Assembly (NCBI GenBank): GCA_016786845.1
Contig: JAEUVB010000015.1
Coordinates: 310,001 to 374,000 of the forward strand
DNA: 64,000 bases
Source of the DNA: Chitinophagaceae bacterium
GTDB taxonomy: Bacteria > Bacteroidota > Bacteroidia > Chitinophagales > Chitinophagaceae
Direction: 5' to 3'
Part shown: one piece after another, positions 18,900 to 28,124 of the stretch
Position numbering within the stretch: the stretch's first letter is position 1
Layout of the letters: every line of letters begins with the position of its first letter
The notes under the pieces: model-generated
What the model was told of the DNA's origin: nothing
Databases searched by the model: none
What the model saw: only the letters and a program-made list of their open reading frames with translations
Position numbers and translations under genes: made by a program

Positions 18900-19402
18900 G
18901 GCTTGACTTGTTTTGCCATAACAGATACTGACTTTTGCAAAATGATTGAGTTGGGAATGGTTATGATCTCTCCGTTGGATGTCTTCAAGTGCAAAAAGAA
19001 ATAGGTCAATTCCGTAATTTCTCCTTCATAGGGATATTCTTTGTCCAATACCTTGATGGTGTCCCCTAATTTCAATGGATGATTAAAAAAAAGTATCATA
19101 CTCGATGTGATATTGGACAACAAGGACCACTGAGCAAAAAACGCGATTCCCAAGGCCGTTAAAATAGTACTTGCAAAGGCAGCGATTTCATTTTGTTTAA
19201 AACCCCAAATGCCTGCAAGAAAAATAATCGCGATGATGGCAGAAAACAAATGCAAGATTTTGATAATATTCTTTCTCCGGTCTCGCTGAAGCGGAGTATT
19301 TTTCAATGTATTATTTATGATTTTCTTAATCACAAAATACATCACAAAATAAGCAATTAGGAGGATCGCACTTTCTAAAATTTGAATATTCAGCAATTCC
19401 AT
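18896..19402 (-). CDS. Small MscS-family mechanosensitive channel-like protein
   Basis: A 168-aa protein with two or three membrane helices (about residues 9-27, 49-68 and 75-100). These are followed by the MscS pore-helix/beta-domain start: FAQWSLLSNITSSMILFFNHPLKLGDTIKV at about 90-119 matches the conserved MscS region in which a helix leads into the GD-I beta barrel. It ends after the beta domain and lacks the large C-terminal cage domain of E. coli MscS (286 aa), so it is a minimal form. It probably gates in response to osmotic downshift. It overlaps the downstream outer-membrane gene by four bases. Confidence 0.78.
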   Translation of the reverse strand: MELLNIQILESAILLIAYFVMYFVIKKIINNTLKNTPLQRDRRKNIIKILHLFSAIIAIIFLAGIWGFKQNEIAAFASTILTALGIAFFAQWSLLSNITSSMILFFNHPLKLGDTIKVLDKEYPYEGEITELTYFFLHLKTSNGEIITIPNSIILQKSVSVMAKQVKP

Positions 19403-19884
19403 GATTTATGTATAAAATTTTCTTTTGTTAGGTCATGCTCTCACACACCATTCACCGATCAGATAAAGCAATATGACGAAGGTAGCTTAGATTTTTCAAA
19501 CCCGATTCGAAGGCCCCAACGTTTTAATACTTCCTGAAACGGCTCCGATTTCACTTACCATTTCCCATGTGTTGGGATTTTATGCCGAACTCACTTTCTG
19601 TTTCCGCAGCTTTGCCATCAATATCTGATAGTCATGAAAGCGTTGGAGTCAATACCTCAAAATTTTCTAATATGCATTTCATGTCATAACCCGGCATCTC
19701 TAACGCCGGGCTACTTTTAATTAATAGGAGATATTGATATTAAGATTGCAAAAAATACACTCCACCCCCTTCGTAATGTATATTTTGAGAAGAGCAAGGT
19801 TTTAAATGTCATTGATTGCAATTGCCCAGTTCCAGTCGCCTTGTTTGGCACTGCAACTAAAAACTAAGCACTAAATACTCAAAA
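19403..19884. other. Gene-free stretch with one hairpin and decayed-looking sequence
   Basis: No intact gene is seen in these 482 bases. A hairpin (CCCGGC 19690-19695, GCCGGG 19705-19710) followed by CTACTTTT is a weak terminator candidate. On the minus strand, short protein-like frames (for example one reading VKSEPFQEVLKRWG upstream of 19500) are broken by stops. That could be a decayed gene, but the signal is too weak to call a pseudogene. An AACTAAAAACTAAGC-type A-rich word near 19855 resembles one before mfd (about 29195). Confidence 0.4.
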
Positions 19885-20745
19885 CTACTTATACCCCACC
19901 CACTGCATATTGTCCTTATCGAAGATAAAGTACATACCATTGGTATAGGCAAAATTGAAGATAGTTACCAATGTCGTATTTTCAGGAAATTTCCTTATGC
20001 CGGTCCGCTTTCCTGTGGAAAGGCTATACAATTCCACTTGATTTCCATAGGCATTCAATAATCCAATTTCTTTGCCGGGGATGCCTGTAAACACCGGTGT
20101 AGGATTATAACCCTCAGGAAGTTCAGTAATTGAGGAAGCTGTTGCCTCGTCGGGGCCTACTAACAATGTGGTTTTTTCGATATAATCTTCCTCATAATCG
20201 TCGCCACCTGCACCGTAAGCCAAAACTTTAGTTCCATCTAAAAAATAGACTTGATATGTTTTTGGATCAAAACAGCCCACAGAATTTTCACTCGGTTGTA
20301 AAATTTCGTAACAAAACACTGTCACAGTATCAGGCATACCAAATGCAGTCAATGAATAATAGGCCCATCCATAGTCGTCATAGCCATTGGTACAGATTCT
20401 CTTTTTCACATTATCGTACCATAACCCGCGAATGTCAAATTGAGTTTCAAGGCCTTCCGGCGAAATTCTTTTACCGGCAGCATTAAACACATCCATTGGA
20501 AAGGTTGAATTTCCTGCTCGTGCAGCGTAGTACTTTTTTTGCAAAGGATGCCAAACCACCGAAGCGCCATTGCCACTTTCGTAGTCGGATGTTTTGAGAA
20601 CTAAGGTTTTTTTCAAAGGCGCAGGCGTAACCGTTTTAGCTACTGGCTTTACAGCGGGTTTAGGTTTGGATACCGGCTTTTTGGTTTGAGCGTCACTGCA
20701 TAAACTGATGGAGATGGCTAAAATGGCCAAAAGAATCTTTTTCAT
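19885..20745 (-). CDS. Secreted protein of unknown function
   Basis: A protein of 286 aa from the chosen start; the start at 20745 gives a proper signal peptide (MKKILLAILAISISLCSDAQ) and lies just after a good -7 element, so an upstream in-frame start at 20829 is rejected. A Lys/Pro/Val-rich linker (about residues 21-45) follows, then a domain with repeated short strands such as SGNGASVVWHPLQKKYYAA and FDIRGLWYDNVKKRICTNGY. These suggest a beta-propeller that reads like an SMP-30 or WD-type fold, but no family is recognised. It is divergent from the E1 dehydrogenase gene. Confidence 0.72.
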   Translation of the reverse strand: MKKILLAILAISISLCSDAQTKKPVSKPKPAVKPVAKTVTPAPLKKTLVLKTSDYESGNGASVVWHPLQKKYYAARAGNSTFPMDVFNAAGKRISPEGLETQFDIRGLWYDNVKKRICTNGYDDYGWAYYSLTAFGMPDTVTVFCYEILQPSENSVGCFDPKTYQVYFLDGTKVLAYGAGGDDYEEDYIEKTTLLVGPDEATASSITELPEGYNPTPVFTGIPGKEIGLLNAYGNQVELYSLSTGKRTGIRKFPENTTLVTIFNFAYTNGMYFIFDKDNMQWVGYK

Positions 20746-20761
20746 AGGGGGGGATTTTATA

Positions 20762-20792
20762 CAAAGGTAGATGGAATAAAAACCAATGTCAA
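20762..20792 (-). promoter_or_regulatory. Promoter of the secreted protein at 19885-20745
   Basis: On the minus strand the -7 element TACCTTTG (20769 to 20762) lies 20 bp after a TTG (20792-20790), the Bacteroidota -33/-7 arrangement. The ATG follows 16 bp after the element, so the leader is short. Confidence 0.65.
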
Positions 20793-20916
20793 TACCCCTT
20801 ATAGGGTATTTGCTGCCGGTACCGGGCAATTCTTAAACAACACACACGCGGCAAAAACTACCCCGAATAAACTAAAATGCGCTTCGAACGGCTATCTTTA
20901 CAGCCATTTTTACCCC

Positions 20917-22965
20917 ATGGATAAAACATTGATGCTCCGTGCCTATCGCCTGATGATGACCGCCAAAGCTATGGCCAATATCTACGACGAGAATCGCCCC
21001 ATCTGTAAATATGTACACAGTACCAGTAGAGGCCACGAAGCCATACAATTGGCGACGGCCTTTCAACTTAAACCCCAGGATTTTATCAGCCCCTACTACC
21101 GCGATGAAAGCATTATGCTGGGTATGGGTTGGCGCCCCTACGAACTGATGCTGCAATTGCTGGCCAAAGGGGAGGACCCTTTTACGGGAGGACGAGAATA
21201 TTATAATCACCCGAATTCGCGCCGGGAAGATTTTCCGAAAATCATCCATCAAAGCAGTGCCACCGGTATGCAGGCCGTACCGACCACCGGCATCGCACAA
21301 GGCATACAGTATAAAGAAAATACCGGCCTGTCGGATGGCAAGGATAAGGCCGTGGTGGTTTGTTGTTTTGGCGATGGGAGTGTCACAGAAGGTGAGGTGA
21401 GTGAAGCGTTTCAGTTTGCCGCACTGCATCAGCTACCCATTATATATTTGGTGGAGGACAATGACTGGGGAATTAGTGTAAGCAGCGATGAGGCCCGCAC
21501 CATGAATGCCTATGAATTTATTTCCGGTTTCAAGGGCATCGAACGTTTGCAGGTCGATGGCAGTGATTTTGAACAGAGTTTTGAGATCATGGAGAATGCC
21601 ATTCACTATGTGAGAGAAAATCGTAAGCCCATACTCGTGCATGCGCGCGTGCCTTTGCTGGGCCATCATACCAGCGGAGTTCGTAAGGAATGGTATCGTA
21701 CAGAAGAAGATCTGGCCAAACATCAGGTGAATGATCCCGGTCCCAAACTCAGAGAGGTCCTCCTGAAAAAAGGAGTGAGTGAAGCGGAATTGAATCAAAT
21801 TGAACAAGAAGAAATAGAATATATCGCGGCCGAATTTGCTTTGGCCGTGGCGACACCTGATCCCGATCCGCAGACGGTTATGCACCATGTGTTTGCGCCC
21901 AATCCGGTTATGGAAGAATCGGGAAACCGTTCGCCTGAAGGGGGAGAGAAAGTGGTGATGGTGGATGCAGCCATGCATGCCATCGAAGAGCTGATGCGTA
22001 AGCACCCGGAATGTTTGTTTTACGGACAAGATGTAGGTAAACGTTTGGGTGGTGTGTTTCGCGAAGCAGCTACTTTGGCCGATAAATTTGGAGATGCCAG
22101 GGTTTTCAATACCGCCATACAGGAAGCTTATATCATTGGCAGTACCATTGGTATGAGTGCCGTGGGACTCAAACCCTTTGTGGAGGTACAGTTTGCCGAT
22201 TATATCTATCCGGGTATCAATCAGTTGGTGACGGAAATTTCTAAATCATGTTACCTGAGCTGCGGTAAATTTCCGGTGAGTATGGTACTCCGTGTCCCCA
22301 TAGGAGCTTATGGAGGCGGAGGGCCTTATCATAGTGGCAGTGTAGAATCTTTGCTGGCCAATATCAAAGGTATCAAAGTGGCCTATCCAAGCAATGCCGC
22401 CGATATGAAGGGGCTCATGAAGGCCGCTTATTATGATCCTAATCCGGTGGTAATGCTTGAGCATAAAGGACTCTATTGGAGCAAGGTGCCCGGAACCGAA
22501 GACGCAAAAATGATAGAACCTGCCGAAGATTATATTTTACCCTTCGGAAAAGGTGTTTCGGTATTGCAAGCCGATGAGGAAAAGATTCAGAATGGAGAAA
22601 GTATTTGCATCATCACTTATGGTATGGGGGTGTATTGGGCCAAGAATGCAGCGCAATTATTTCCGGGTAGTGTGGAAGTCATCGACATCCGTACTTTATA
22701 TCCTTTGGATGAAGAATTGATTTTTGCTACCGTCATGCGACATGGTAAATGTCTGGTACTCACTGAAGAACAATTGCGTAACTCGTTTGCCGAAGCGCTG
22801 GCCTGCCGCATTCATCAGCATTGTTTTTACAAACTCGATGCACCGGTCAAAACCTATGGTGCCCTCGATGTGCCTGCCGTGCCAATGAATATGGGACTCG
22901 AACAAGCCATGCTGCCGACAACAGAGAAGGTGGCAGCGGTTATTTCGGGTTTGTTGAACGGTTAA
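20917..22965 (+). CDS. 2-oxoacid dehydrogenase E1, fused alpha and beta subunits
   Basis: A 682-aa single-chain E1 component that decarboxylates a 2-oxoacid with thiamine diphosphate and passes the acyl group to an E2 lipoyl protein. Residues about 1-320 are the alpha part, with the ThDP motif GDGSVTEGEVSEAFQFAALH near 151-170 and VEDNDWGISV. Residues about 340-682 are the beta part (FYGQDVGKRLGGVFREAATL, FVEVQFADYIYPGINQLVTE, GAYGGGGPYHSGSVES). The alpha-beta fusion is common in Bacteroidota and resembles branched-chain 2-oxoacid dehydrogenase more than pyruvate dehydrogenase; the substrate cannot be fixed from sequence. No E2 or E3 gene is adjacent. A TATCTTTA element lies upstream near 20893. 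Confidence 0.93.
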   Translation: MDKTLMLRAYRLMMTAKAMANIYDENRPICKYVHSTSRGHEAIQLATAFQLKPQDFISPYYRDESIMLGMGWRPYELMLQLLAKGEDPFTGGREYYNHPNSRREDFPKIIHQSSATGMQAVPTTGIAQGIQYKENTGLSDGKDKAVVVCCFGDGSVTEGEVSEAFQFAALHQLPIIYLVEDNDWGISVSSDEARTMNAYEFISGFKGIERLQVDGSDFEQSFEIMENAIHYVRENRKPILVHARVPLLGHHTSGVRKEWYRTEEDLAKHQVNDPGPKLREVLLKKGVSEAELNQIEQEEIEYIAAEFALAVATPDPDPQTVMHHVFAPNPVMEESGNRSPEGGEKVVMVDAAMHAIEELMRKHPECLFYGQDVGKRLGGVFREAATLADKFGDARVFNTAIQEAYIIGSTIGMSAVGLKPFVEVQFADYIYPGINQLVTEISKSCYLSCGKFPVSMVLRVPIGAYGGGGPYHSGSVESLLANIKGIKVAYPSNAADMKGLMKAAYYDPNPVVMLEHKGLYWSKVPGTEDAKMIEPAEDYILPFGKGVSVLQADEEKIQNGESICIITYGMGVYWAKNAAQLFPGSVEVIDIRTLYPLDEELIFATVMRHGKCLVLTEEQLRNSFAEALACRIHQHCFYKLDAPVKTYGALDVPAVPMNMGLEQAMLPTTEKVAAVISGLLNG

Positions 22966-22992
22966 TGCATTTAATGATGTATCATCACTAAC

Positions 22993-23856
22993 ATGAAGAA
23001 TTCATTGTCGGGCATCCTGCAACACTTACGCATTCCATTTTCATTTCTATTATTGCCGGTGTTTTTATTTGCTTATGTTGAATTGCCCGGGCATCAGGAT
23101 TTGGGTTTTTCATTTTTTCTTTTGTTGGGCATACTTCATCTTTTAGTTTATCCATCCAGTAATGCCTACAACTCCCTGCAGGATAGAGATACGGGGAGCA
23201 TCGGTTTGGTGAAGTACCCGCAAGCTGTACCTCAATCATTGCGTTGGATAACCGTGCTCATGGATTTGGCCGCCATTGCAATGAGTTTTTATTTCAACAT
23301 GGCAACGGTCATTTTACTGACCATGTATATATTGTTTTCCCGTTTGTATAGTCATCGGGGTATACGTCTCAAACGTTATCCGGCGATTGGATTTATGACG
23401 GTCTTCTTGTTTCAGGGTTTCCTGATTTATATCCTGACGCAATGCGCATTTGGACAAGGAAGGATACATTCATACAGTTTGGCTTATGCTGCATCATGTC
23501 TTATCGGTGCTATTTATCCATTGTCGCAAATTTATCAGCATCAGCAAGATGAGGCCGATGGGGTCATCAGTATCAGCAGATTATTGGGATATCGAGGTAC
23601 CTTTTTATTTTCAGGCAGTTTGTTTGTAGCAGGTGCTATGATTTTTACCTATAGTCATTGGATGCAACACGATTATTTGCCCATTCTGATCTTTCATGTT
23701 TGTCAATTTCCGGTCATAACGTATTTTATATATTGGGCTTACAAGGTTTGGCAGCAGGAGTCTCAGGCCGATTTTGGACATACCATGCGCATGAGTATAC
23801 TCGCTTCGGTCTGTATGAATGCCTGTTTCGGGATATTATTTTACCTGAATCGATGA
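22993..23856 (+). CDS. UbiA-like membrane prenyltransferase family protein
   Basis: A 287-aa membrane protein with seven to nine hydrophobic helices. The first UbiA-type loop reads NAYNSLQDRDTGSIG at about 57-71. The canonical first aspartates (NDxxD) are replaced, while D64 and D66 remain. The second loop, QQDEADGVISISRLLG, matches the DxxxD ... LxxLLG motif of UbiA enzymes well. These enzymes transfer isoprenyl groups to aromatic acceptors in the membrane. It heads a compact run with a type III PKS, a methyltransferase and an FAD oxidoreductase, suggesting it modifies the PKS product (inference). The changed first motif leaves doubt about activity. Confidence 0.72.
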   Translation: MKNSLSGILQHLRIPFSFLLLPVFLFAYVELPGHQDLGFSFFLLLGILHLLVYPSSNAYNSLQDRDTGSIGLVKYPQAVPQSLRWITVLMDLAAIAMSFYFNMATVILLTMYILFSRLYSHRGIRLKRYPAIGFMTVFLFQGFLIYILTQCAFGQGRIHSYSLAYAASCLIGAIYPLSQIYQHQQDEADGVISISRLLGYRGTFLFSGSLFVAGAMIFTYSHWMQHDYLPILIFHVCQFPVITYFIYWAYKVWQQESQADFGHTMRMSILASVCMNACFGILFYLNR

Positions 23857-23897
23857 CCAATTCCTATCTTTCAGCATTCATCTAATCCGATTATCTC

Positions 23898-24959
23898 TTG
23901 CCTTATATCCAATCCATAGGTCTTGCACAAGCTCCGTATAAACATTTACAGAGCGATATTCTCGAGTTTATGTTGGGACATTTTTACGTGCCCGATGAAG
24001 ATGTTGAGAAAGTGAGACGATTATATGCCCGTTCAGAAATACACACCCGTCATTCGGCGATTGAAGACTTTTCGCTGGACAAAAATTCGTGGACATTTTT
24101 CAAAACGGATCAGCCGACGACAGTGACCGCGCGCATGAATCAATTTTTTGAAGTGGCCCCGGATTTATGTTTGAAGGCCATTCAAAATGCTATACCCGAA
24201 TCGGCTTATGAAAACATCACTCATTTAATTACGGTTACATGTACAGGCCTTGCCGCTCCGGGATTAGACATTCATGTCATCAGGGCCTTAAGTTTAAATC
24301 CGTACATACAACGCAGTGCTGTTAATTTCATGGGATGCTATGCCGCCATACATGCCCTGAAAGCGGCCCATGCCATTTGTGCTTCGCAACCCGATGCCCA
24401 GGTGCTCATCGTCGATGTCGAATTATGTACACTTCATTTTCAGGATGAGTATACGATGGATAATATAGCTTCCTCCTTATTATTTGGCGATGGTGCTGCC
24501 GCTGCCTTGGTCAATAATGAGGGGCAGGGTTATCGGCTCGATGATTTTTTTTCGATGGTGGCCCTCAAAGGATACGACGATATGGCCTGGACAGTGACCG
24601 AGCAAGGTTTTCAAATGGCATTGAGTTCCTATATTCCCGGTCTCATTGCAGAAGAAATCAAACCTTTATTGGATCAGGCTCTTACCCATCGTGGTCATGC
24701 ACAAAGCGACATTCAGCATTGGGCCATACATCCCGGAGGCAAAAAGATTTTAACGGAAATAGAAAAGGTTTTGGAATTGCCCGCGAGTGCCCTCAATTGT
24801 TCGCGTTCCGTATTGCACGATTATGGGAATATGTCTTCCGTGACTTTGTTTTTTATTTTGGAACGAATGAGCGCATCCGCCCAGAAAGGTGATCGTGTAT
24901 TTGGTGCAGCGTTTGGGCCGGGACTCACACTCGAAAGTTTGTTTCTGACGGTATGCTAA
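23898..24959 (+). CDS. Type III polyketide synthase (chalcone/stilbene synthase-like)
   Basis: A 353-aa homodimeric-type PKS that condenses malonyl-CoA onto an acyl-CoA starter without an acyl carrier protein. The full catalytic triad is visible: Cys147 in NFMGCYAAIHALK, His278 in HWAIHPGGKK and Asn311 in LHDYGNMSSV. The C-terminal FGPGLTLE loop is conserved. Size and motifs resemble bacterial alkylpyrone/alkylresorcinol synthases. The start is TTG, 41 bp after the UbiA-like gene; no ATG keeps the N-terminal helix. Its stop overlaps the methyltransferase ATG by seven bases. Product chemistry is not determined by sequence alone. Confidence 0.93.
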   Translation: MPYIQSIGLAQAPYKHLQSDILEFMLGHFYVPDEDVEKVRRLYARSEIHTRHSAIEDFSLDKNSWTFFKTDQPTTVTARMNQFFEVAPDLCLKAIQNAIPESAYENITHLITVTCTGLAAPGLDIHVIRALSLNPYIQRSAVNFMGCYAAIHALKAAHAICASQPDAQVLIVDVELCTLHFQDEYTMDNIASSLLFGDGAAAALVNNEGQGYRLDDFFSMVALKGYDDMAWTVTEQGFQMALSSYIPGLIAEEIKPLLDQALTHRGHAQSDIQHWAIHPGGKKILTEIEKVLELPASALNCSRSVLHDYGNMSSVTLFFILERMSASAQKGDRVFGAAFGPGLTLESLFLTVC

Positions 24960-25639
24960 ATTATCCTCAACGATCATTAAAAACTGAACTTCTCGACCGG
25001 GATGATATTCCGTTTGCCGATATCCGGCAGAATATGAAGGAGCTGAATGTGATCAATACCCTGCTTGGCGGTCATCGTATATCCTTATCTGGATTAAAGG
25101 CACTGATGAAAAAGGATCAGCCATTGCACATTGTAGAAATGGGTTGCGGTGGAGGGGATAATCTGCGCGCACTACAAAGCTATTTGAAAAAGAACAACAT
25201 CCCTCATCAATTGACCGGTATCGATATTAAAGCCTCTTGTATCGAATATGCAAAGACGGTCAATTCGGACATACAGTTTATTTGTTCCGATTATCGATCT
25301 GTTGTGTTTGAAAAACAACCGGATATTATATTCAATTCATTATTTTGTCATCATTTTTCACAGGAACAATTGGTGGGCATGATGCAATGGATGAGTGAAC
25401 ATTCGAAGCTGGGTTTTTTTATCAACGATTTGCAACGGAACAGAATCGCTCATGCGTCCATTCGTCTGTTGACAAAATTATTTTCGCAGTCCTATCTCGT
25501 GAAGCATGATGCGCCTTTGTCGGTACAGCGTTCTTTTGTGCGCAGCGATTGGGACATACTTTTAAAACCATTTCCTCAGAAGGTAATTCAATGGAAATGG
25601 GCATTTCGTTACCTCGTCATCGTGAAACATGCAGACTGA
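24953..25639 (+). CDS. SAM-dependent methyltransferase of the type III PKS operon
   Basis: A 228-aa class I methyltransferase. Motif I reads VEMGCGGGDNLRAL (about residues 62-75), followed by a post-I acidic strand (TGIDIKASCIEYAK), then IIFNSLFCHHF. The hydrophobic N-terminal part and the context point to O- or C-methylation of the PKS product. Start and stop both overlap their neighbours (7 bp with the PKS, 11 bp with the oxidoreductase), so it is a tight translational unit. Confidence 0.88.
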   Translation: MLNYPQRSLKTELLDRDDIPFADIRQNMKELNVINTLLGGHRISLSGLKALMKKDQPLHIVEMGCGGGDNLRALQSYLKKNNIPHQLTGIDIKASCIEYAKTVNSDIQFICSDYRSVVFEKQPDIIFNSLFCHHFSQEQLVGMMQWMSEHSKLGFFINDLQRNRIAHASIRLLTKLFSQSYLVKHDAPLSVQRSFVRSDWDILLKPFPQKVIQWKWAFRYLVIVKHAD

Positions 25640-26786
25640 GAAGATGTATGATTGCATAATAGCCGGTGGTGGTTTGGCCGGATTGAGTCTGGCCATACAG
25701 CTGGCAGATGCCGGCAAGTCAGTGTTATTGATCGAGAAAAAAACCTACCCCTATCATAAAGTTTGCGGCGAGTATTTGTCTATGGAGAATAAAGACTTTT
25801 TGCTCAGGCTGGGTATAGACCTTAGTAGAATGAACTTACCGCAGATTAGAAATTTCATGATGAGTTCGGTAACAGGAAAAAGTTTGAAAGAGAAATTGGA
25901 TTTGGGCGGAATCGGCATCAGTCGTTTCACCCTCGACCATCTCATGTACCAATTGGCTTTGAATAAAGGGGTGGAAGTGATGCAAGAGACCCAAGTATTA
26001 TCGTATGCAAGAAGCAGTGATTCATTTACAGTGCAAGCCAACAAAGGAAATTTCCATAGTCGTATACTGGTTGCTAGTTTTGGTAAACTGGCCCCGGGAA
26101 ATTTCAACAAAGCAGATAAGCTACAGGAAAACTGGGTAGGCATTAAATATCATATTCGCATCGATGGCCCCGACGATCAGATTGCACTTCATACTTTTAT
26201 AGGCGGGTATTGCGGAATATCTAAAATTGAAGATGAAAAATATTGTCTTTGCTACTTAGTCAAAGCGGATGTGTTGAAACAATGCGGCAATAGCATACCA
26301 ACCTTAGAACAAACCATACTGATGCGAAATCCTCATTTGCGTGAGATTTTTTCGCAAGCTGAATTTCTGTTTGATAAGCCCAAGGTAATTTCCAATATTA
26401 CTTTCGGCAAACATAAGCCTGTATTGGACGGCGTATTTTATGTGGGTGATGCAGCGGGAACCATAGCCCCTTTGAGTGGTAATGGAATGAGTATGGCCCT
26501 GAGAGCATCTTCATTATTGGCGCCGGCTCTGATTCAATATTTAGACGGACAAATTAGTCTGCCGCAATTGGAAGAAGCCTATTTGAACGACTGGAACCGA
26601 CATTTTCAGAGCCGGATTCATACAGGGAATTGGCTGCAATACTGGTTCTGCCAATCCTGGCTTACCGGATTTTTTATAAGCTTTATGAGATTGTCGGCAT
26701 CCCTGCGTAGAAATGTCATCCGTAGGACTCATGGTGAAATGTATTCATGCGCCCCCATGATAATAGCCCTTCACTTTTATTTATAA
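25629..26786 (+). CDS. FAD-dependent oxidoreductase of the type III PKS operon
   Basis: A 385-aa flavoprotein of the geranylgeranyl-reductase / aromatic-hydroxylase superfamily. The dinucleotide loop AGGGLAGLSLA is at about residues 12-22, and the second FAD motif GDAAGTIAPLSGNGMSMALR is near residue 272. Probable role: hydroxylation or oxidation of the polyketide ring, giving a quinone-like product (inference). An alternative start at 25644 would leave a 4-bp gap instead of an 11-bp overlap with the methyltransferase; both fit. Its stop overlaps a possible msrB start (TAATG at 26784). Confidence 0.87.
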   Translation: MQTEKMYDCIIAGGGLAGLSLAIQLADAGKSVLLIEKKTYPYHKVCGEYLSMENKDFLLRLGIDLSRMNLPQIRNFMMSSVTGKSLKEKLDLGGIGISRFTLDHLMYQLALNKGVEVMQETQVLSYARSSDSFTVQANKGNFHSRILVASFGKLAPGNFNKADKLQENWVGIKYHIRIDGPDDQIALHTFIGGYCGISKIEDEKYCLCYLVKADVLKQCGNSIPTLEQTILMRNPHLREIFSQAEFLFDKPKVISNITFGKHKPVLDGVFYVGDAAGTIAPLSGNGMSMALRASSLLAPALIQYLDGQISLPQLEEAYLNDWNRHFQSRIHTGNWLQYWFCQSWLTGFFISFMRLSASLRRNVIRRTHGEMYSCAPMIIALHFYL

Positions 26787-26833
26787 TGGCCATCATCAAA
26801 TTTGTTGCAACTTTACATCAAACAATAATATAC

Positions 26834-27367
26834 ATGCTGCCGACGATCCGAACCGCCTTCGCAAAATTAAACTACCTCACAGGGCTCATGGTTTGCCTGA
26901 TGTTTGGATCAGGATGTAGCAATGCACAAACTCCTACAACGATGAAAGAAAAGGCCTATTACAATCCTGCTGATACCAATCAATTGAAGGTCAGTAATGA
27001 AGAATGGAAAAAAGTACTCGATCCGAAAGTGTATGATATAGCCCGAAACAAGGGAACGGAATATGCCTTCAGTGGTCAATACTGGAATCATTATGAAACC
27101 GGTGTATATCACTGTGCGGCGTGCGGTAATCCGTTGTTTAAATCGGACGGTAAATTTGAAAGCAGTTGCGGTTGGCCTTCATTTTTTGAGCCGATCCGTG
27201 AAGGCAGTGTAAAGTATGCCGACGATCATAGTCATGGCATGAATCGAATAGAGGTGATGTGTGGTCGCTGTGATGCGCATTTAGGGCATATTTTCGACGA
27301 TGGCCCACCGCCCACCTACAAACGTTATTGTATCAATTCGGTGATTCTTCAATTTGAGAAAAAATGA
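26834..27367 (+). CDS. msrB: Peptide-methionine (R)-S-oxide reductase MsrB, exported
   Basis: MsrB reduces methionine-R-sulfoxide in proteins. From 26834 it is 177 aa: an N-terminal hydrophobic leader ending in MFGSGCSNAQ (signal peptide or atypical lipobox), then the SelR domain with two zinc pairs (CAACGNPLF and CGRCDAHLGH) and the catalytic Cys in KRYCINSVIL. The signal sequence puts it in the envelope. An alternative start at 26786 overlaps the upstream stop and would add 16 residues. It overlaps msrA by four bases. Confidence 0.92.
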   Translation: MLPTIRTAFAKLNYLTGLMVCLMFGSGCSNAQTPTTMKEKAYYNPADTNQLKVSNEEWKKVLDPKVYDIARNKGTEYAFSGQYWNHYETGVYHCAACGNPLFKSDGKFESSCGWPSFFEPIREGSVKYADDHSHGMNRIEVMCGRCDAHLGHIFDDGPPPTYKRYCINSVILQFEKK

Positions 27368-28017
27368 AAACCTATCTCATCCTGTTGATCTGTGCATGGA
27401 CAGCCATGAGCTGTGGCGCCAGGGAGGGTAAATTACAAAATGAAAAAACGTACTTAAGCATGGAAGGTCAAAAGCCAACGAATTCAAACTTAGATACCAT
27501 GGTCCTCGGCGGAGGATGTTTCTGGTGTGTGGAGGCGCAACTTTTACAATTGAAAGGAGTAACCCATATTGCGTCAGGTTATGCCGGAGGTAATACGCCT
27601 AATCCAACGTATAAGGAAGTATGCACAGGATTAACCGGGCATGCTGAGGTGATAGAAGTGGTATTCGATACATCAGTGATTTCTCCTGACGAAATACTTG
27701 CCGCTTTCTGGCAGGCTCATGATCCTACCCAGCTCAATCGACAAGGGAATGATGTGGGTACACAATATCGTTCCGTGATTTTTTACCGTAATGAAGAACA
27801 GAAAAAATTGGCGGAAGGGTATAAACAAAAATTGAATGAAGAAAAAACATACGATCGACCGGTGGTGACGGAAATCTCCCCGCTTACCGTGTTCTATAAA
27901 GCTGAAAATTATCATCAGGATTATTATAATCAGAATGCATCACAGGGTTATTGTCAATATGTGATTGCGCCAAAACTGGAGAAATTCAAAAAAGTATTCA
28001 AGGATAAACTGAAGTAA
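27364..28017 (+). CDS. msrA: Peptide-methionine (S)-S-oxide reductase MsrA, lipoprotein
   Basis: MsrA reduces methionine-S-sulfoxide. The 217-aa protein begins with a lipoprotein signal (MKTYLILLICAWTAMSC, lipid Cys17). The catalytic GGGCFWCVEA motif follows at about 49-58, with NPTYKEVCTGLTGHAEV downstream. The C-terminal Tyr-containing core (EKTYDRPVVTEI) is normal. The start overlaps msrB by four bases (ATGA). Together MsrB and MsrA cover both sulfoxide diastereomers in the envelope. Confidence 0.95.
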   Translation: MKTYLILLICAWTAMSCGAREGKLQNEKTYLSMEGQKPTNSNLDTMVLGGGCFWCVEAQLLQLKGVTHIASGYAGGNTPNPTYKEVCTGLTGHAEVIEVVFDTSVISPDEILAAFWQAHDPTQLNRQGNDVGTQYRSVIFYRNEEQKKLAEGYKQKLNEEKTYDRPVVTEISPLTVFYKAENYHQDYYNQNASQGYCQYVIAPKLEKFKKVFKDKLK

Positions 28018-28124
28018 GATGTTCTCAGTCGGGTTTCATACCTAAAATTCTCGGTTACATCGCTGATGGCATAGGAGGCCGGTCTGCATGGGTTATCTTC
28101 GGTGATCTGATTGTATCACATTCT

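Noticed and set aside
19490..19700. Possible decayed gene on the minus strand
   Set aside because: Protein-like words occur but are broken by several stops and frame changes; no family could be named.
20872..22029. Two minus-strand frames antisense to the fused E1 gene
   Set aside because: The E1 product is unmistakable; the antisense frames are Cys/His-rich noise.
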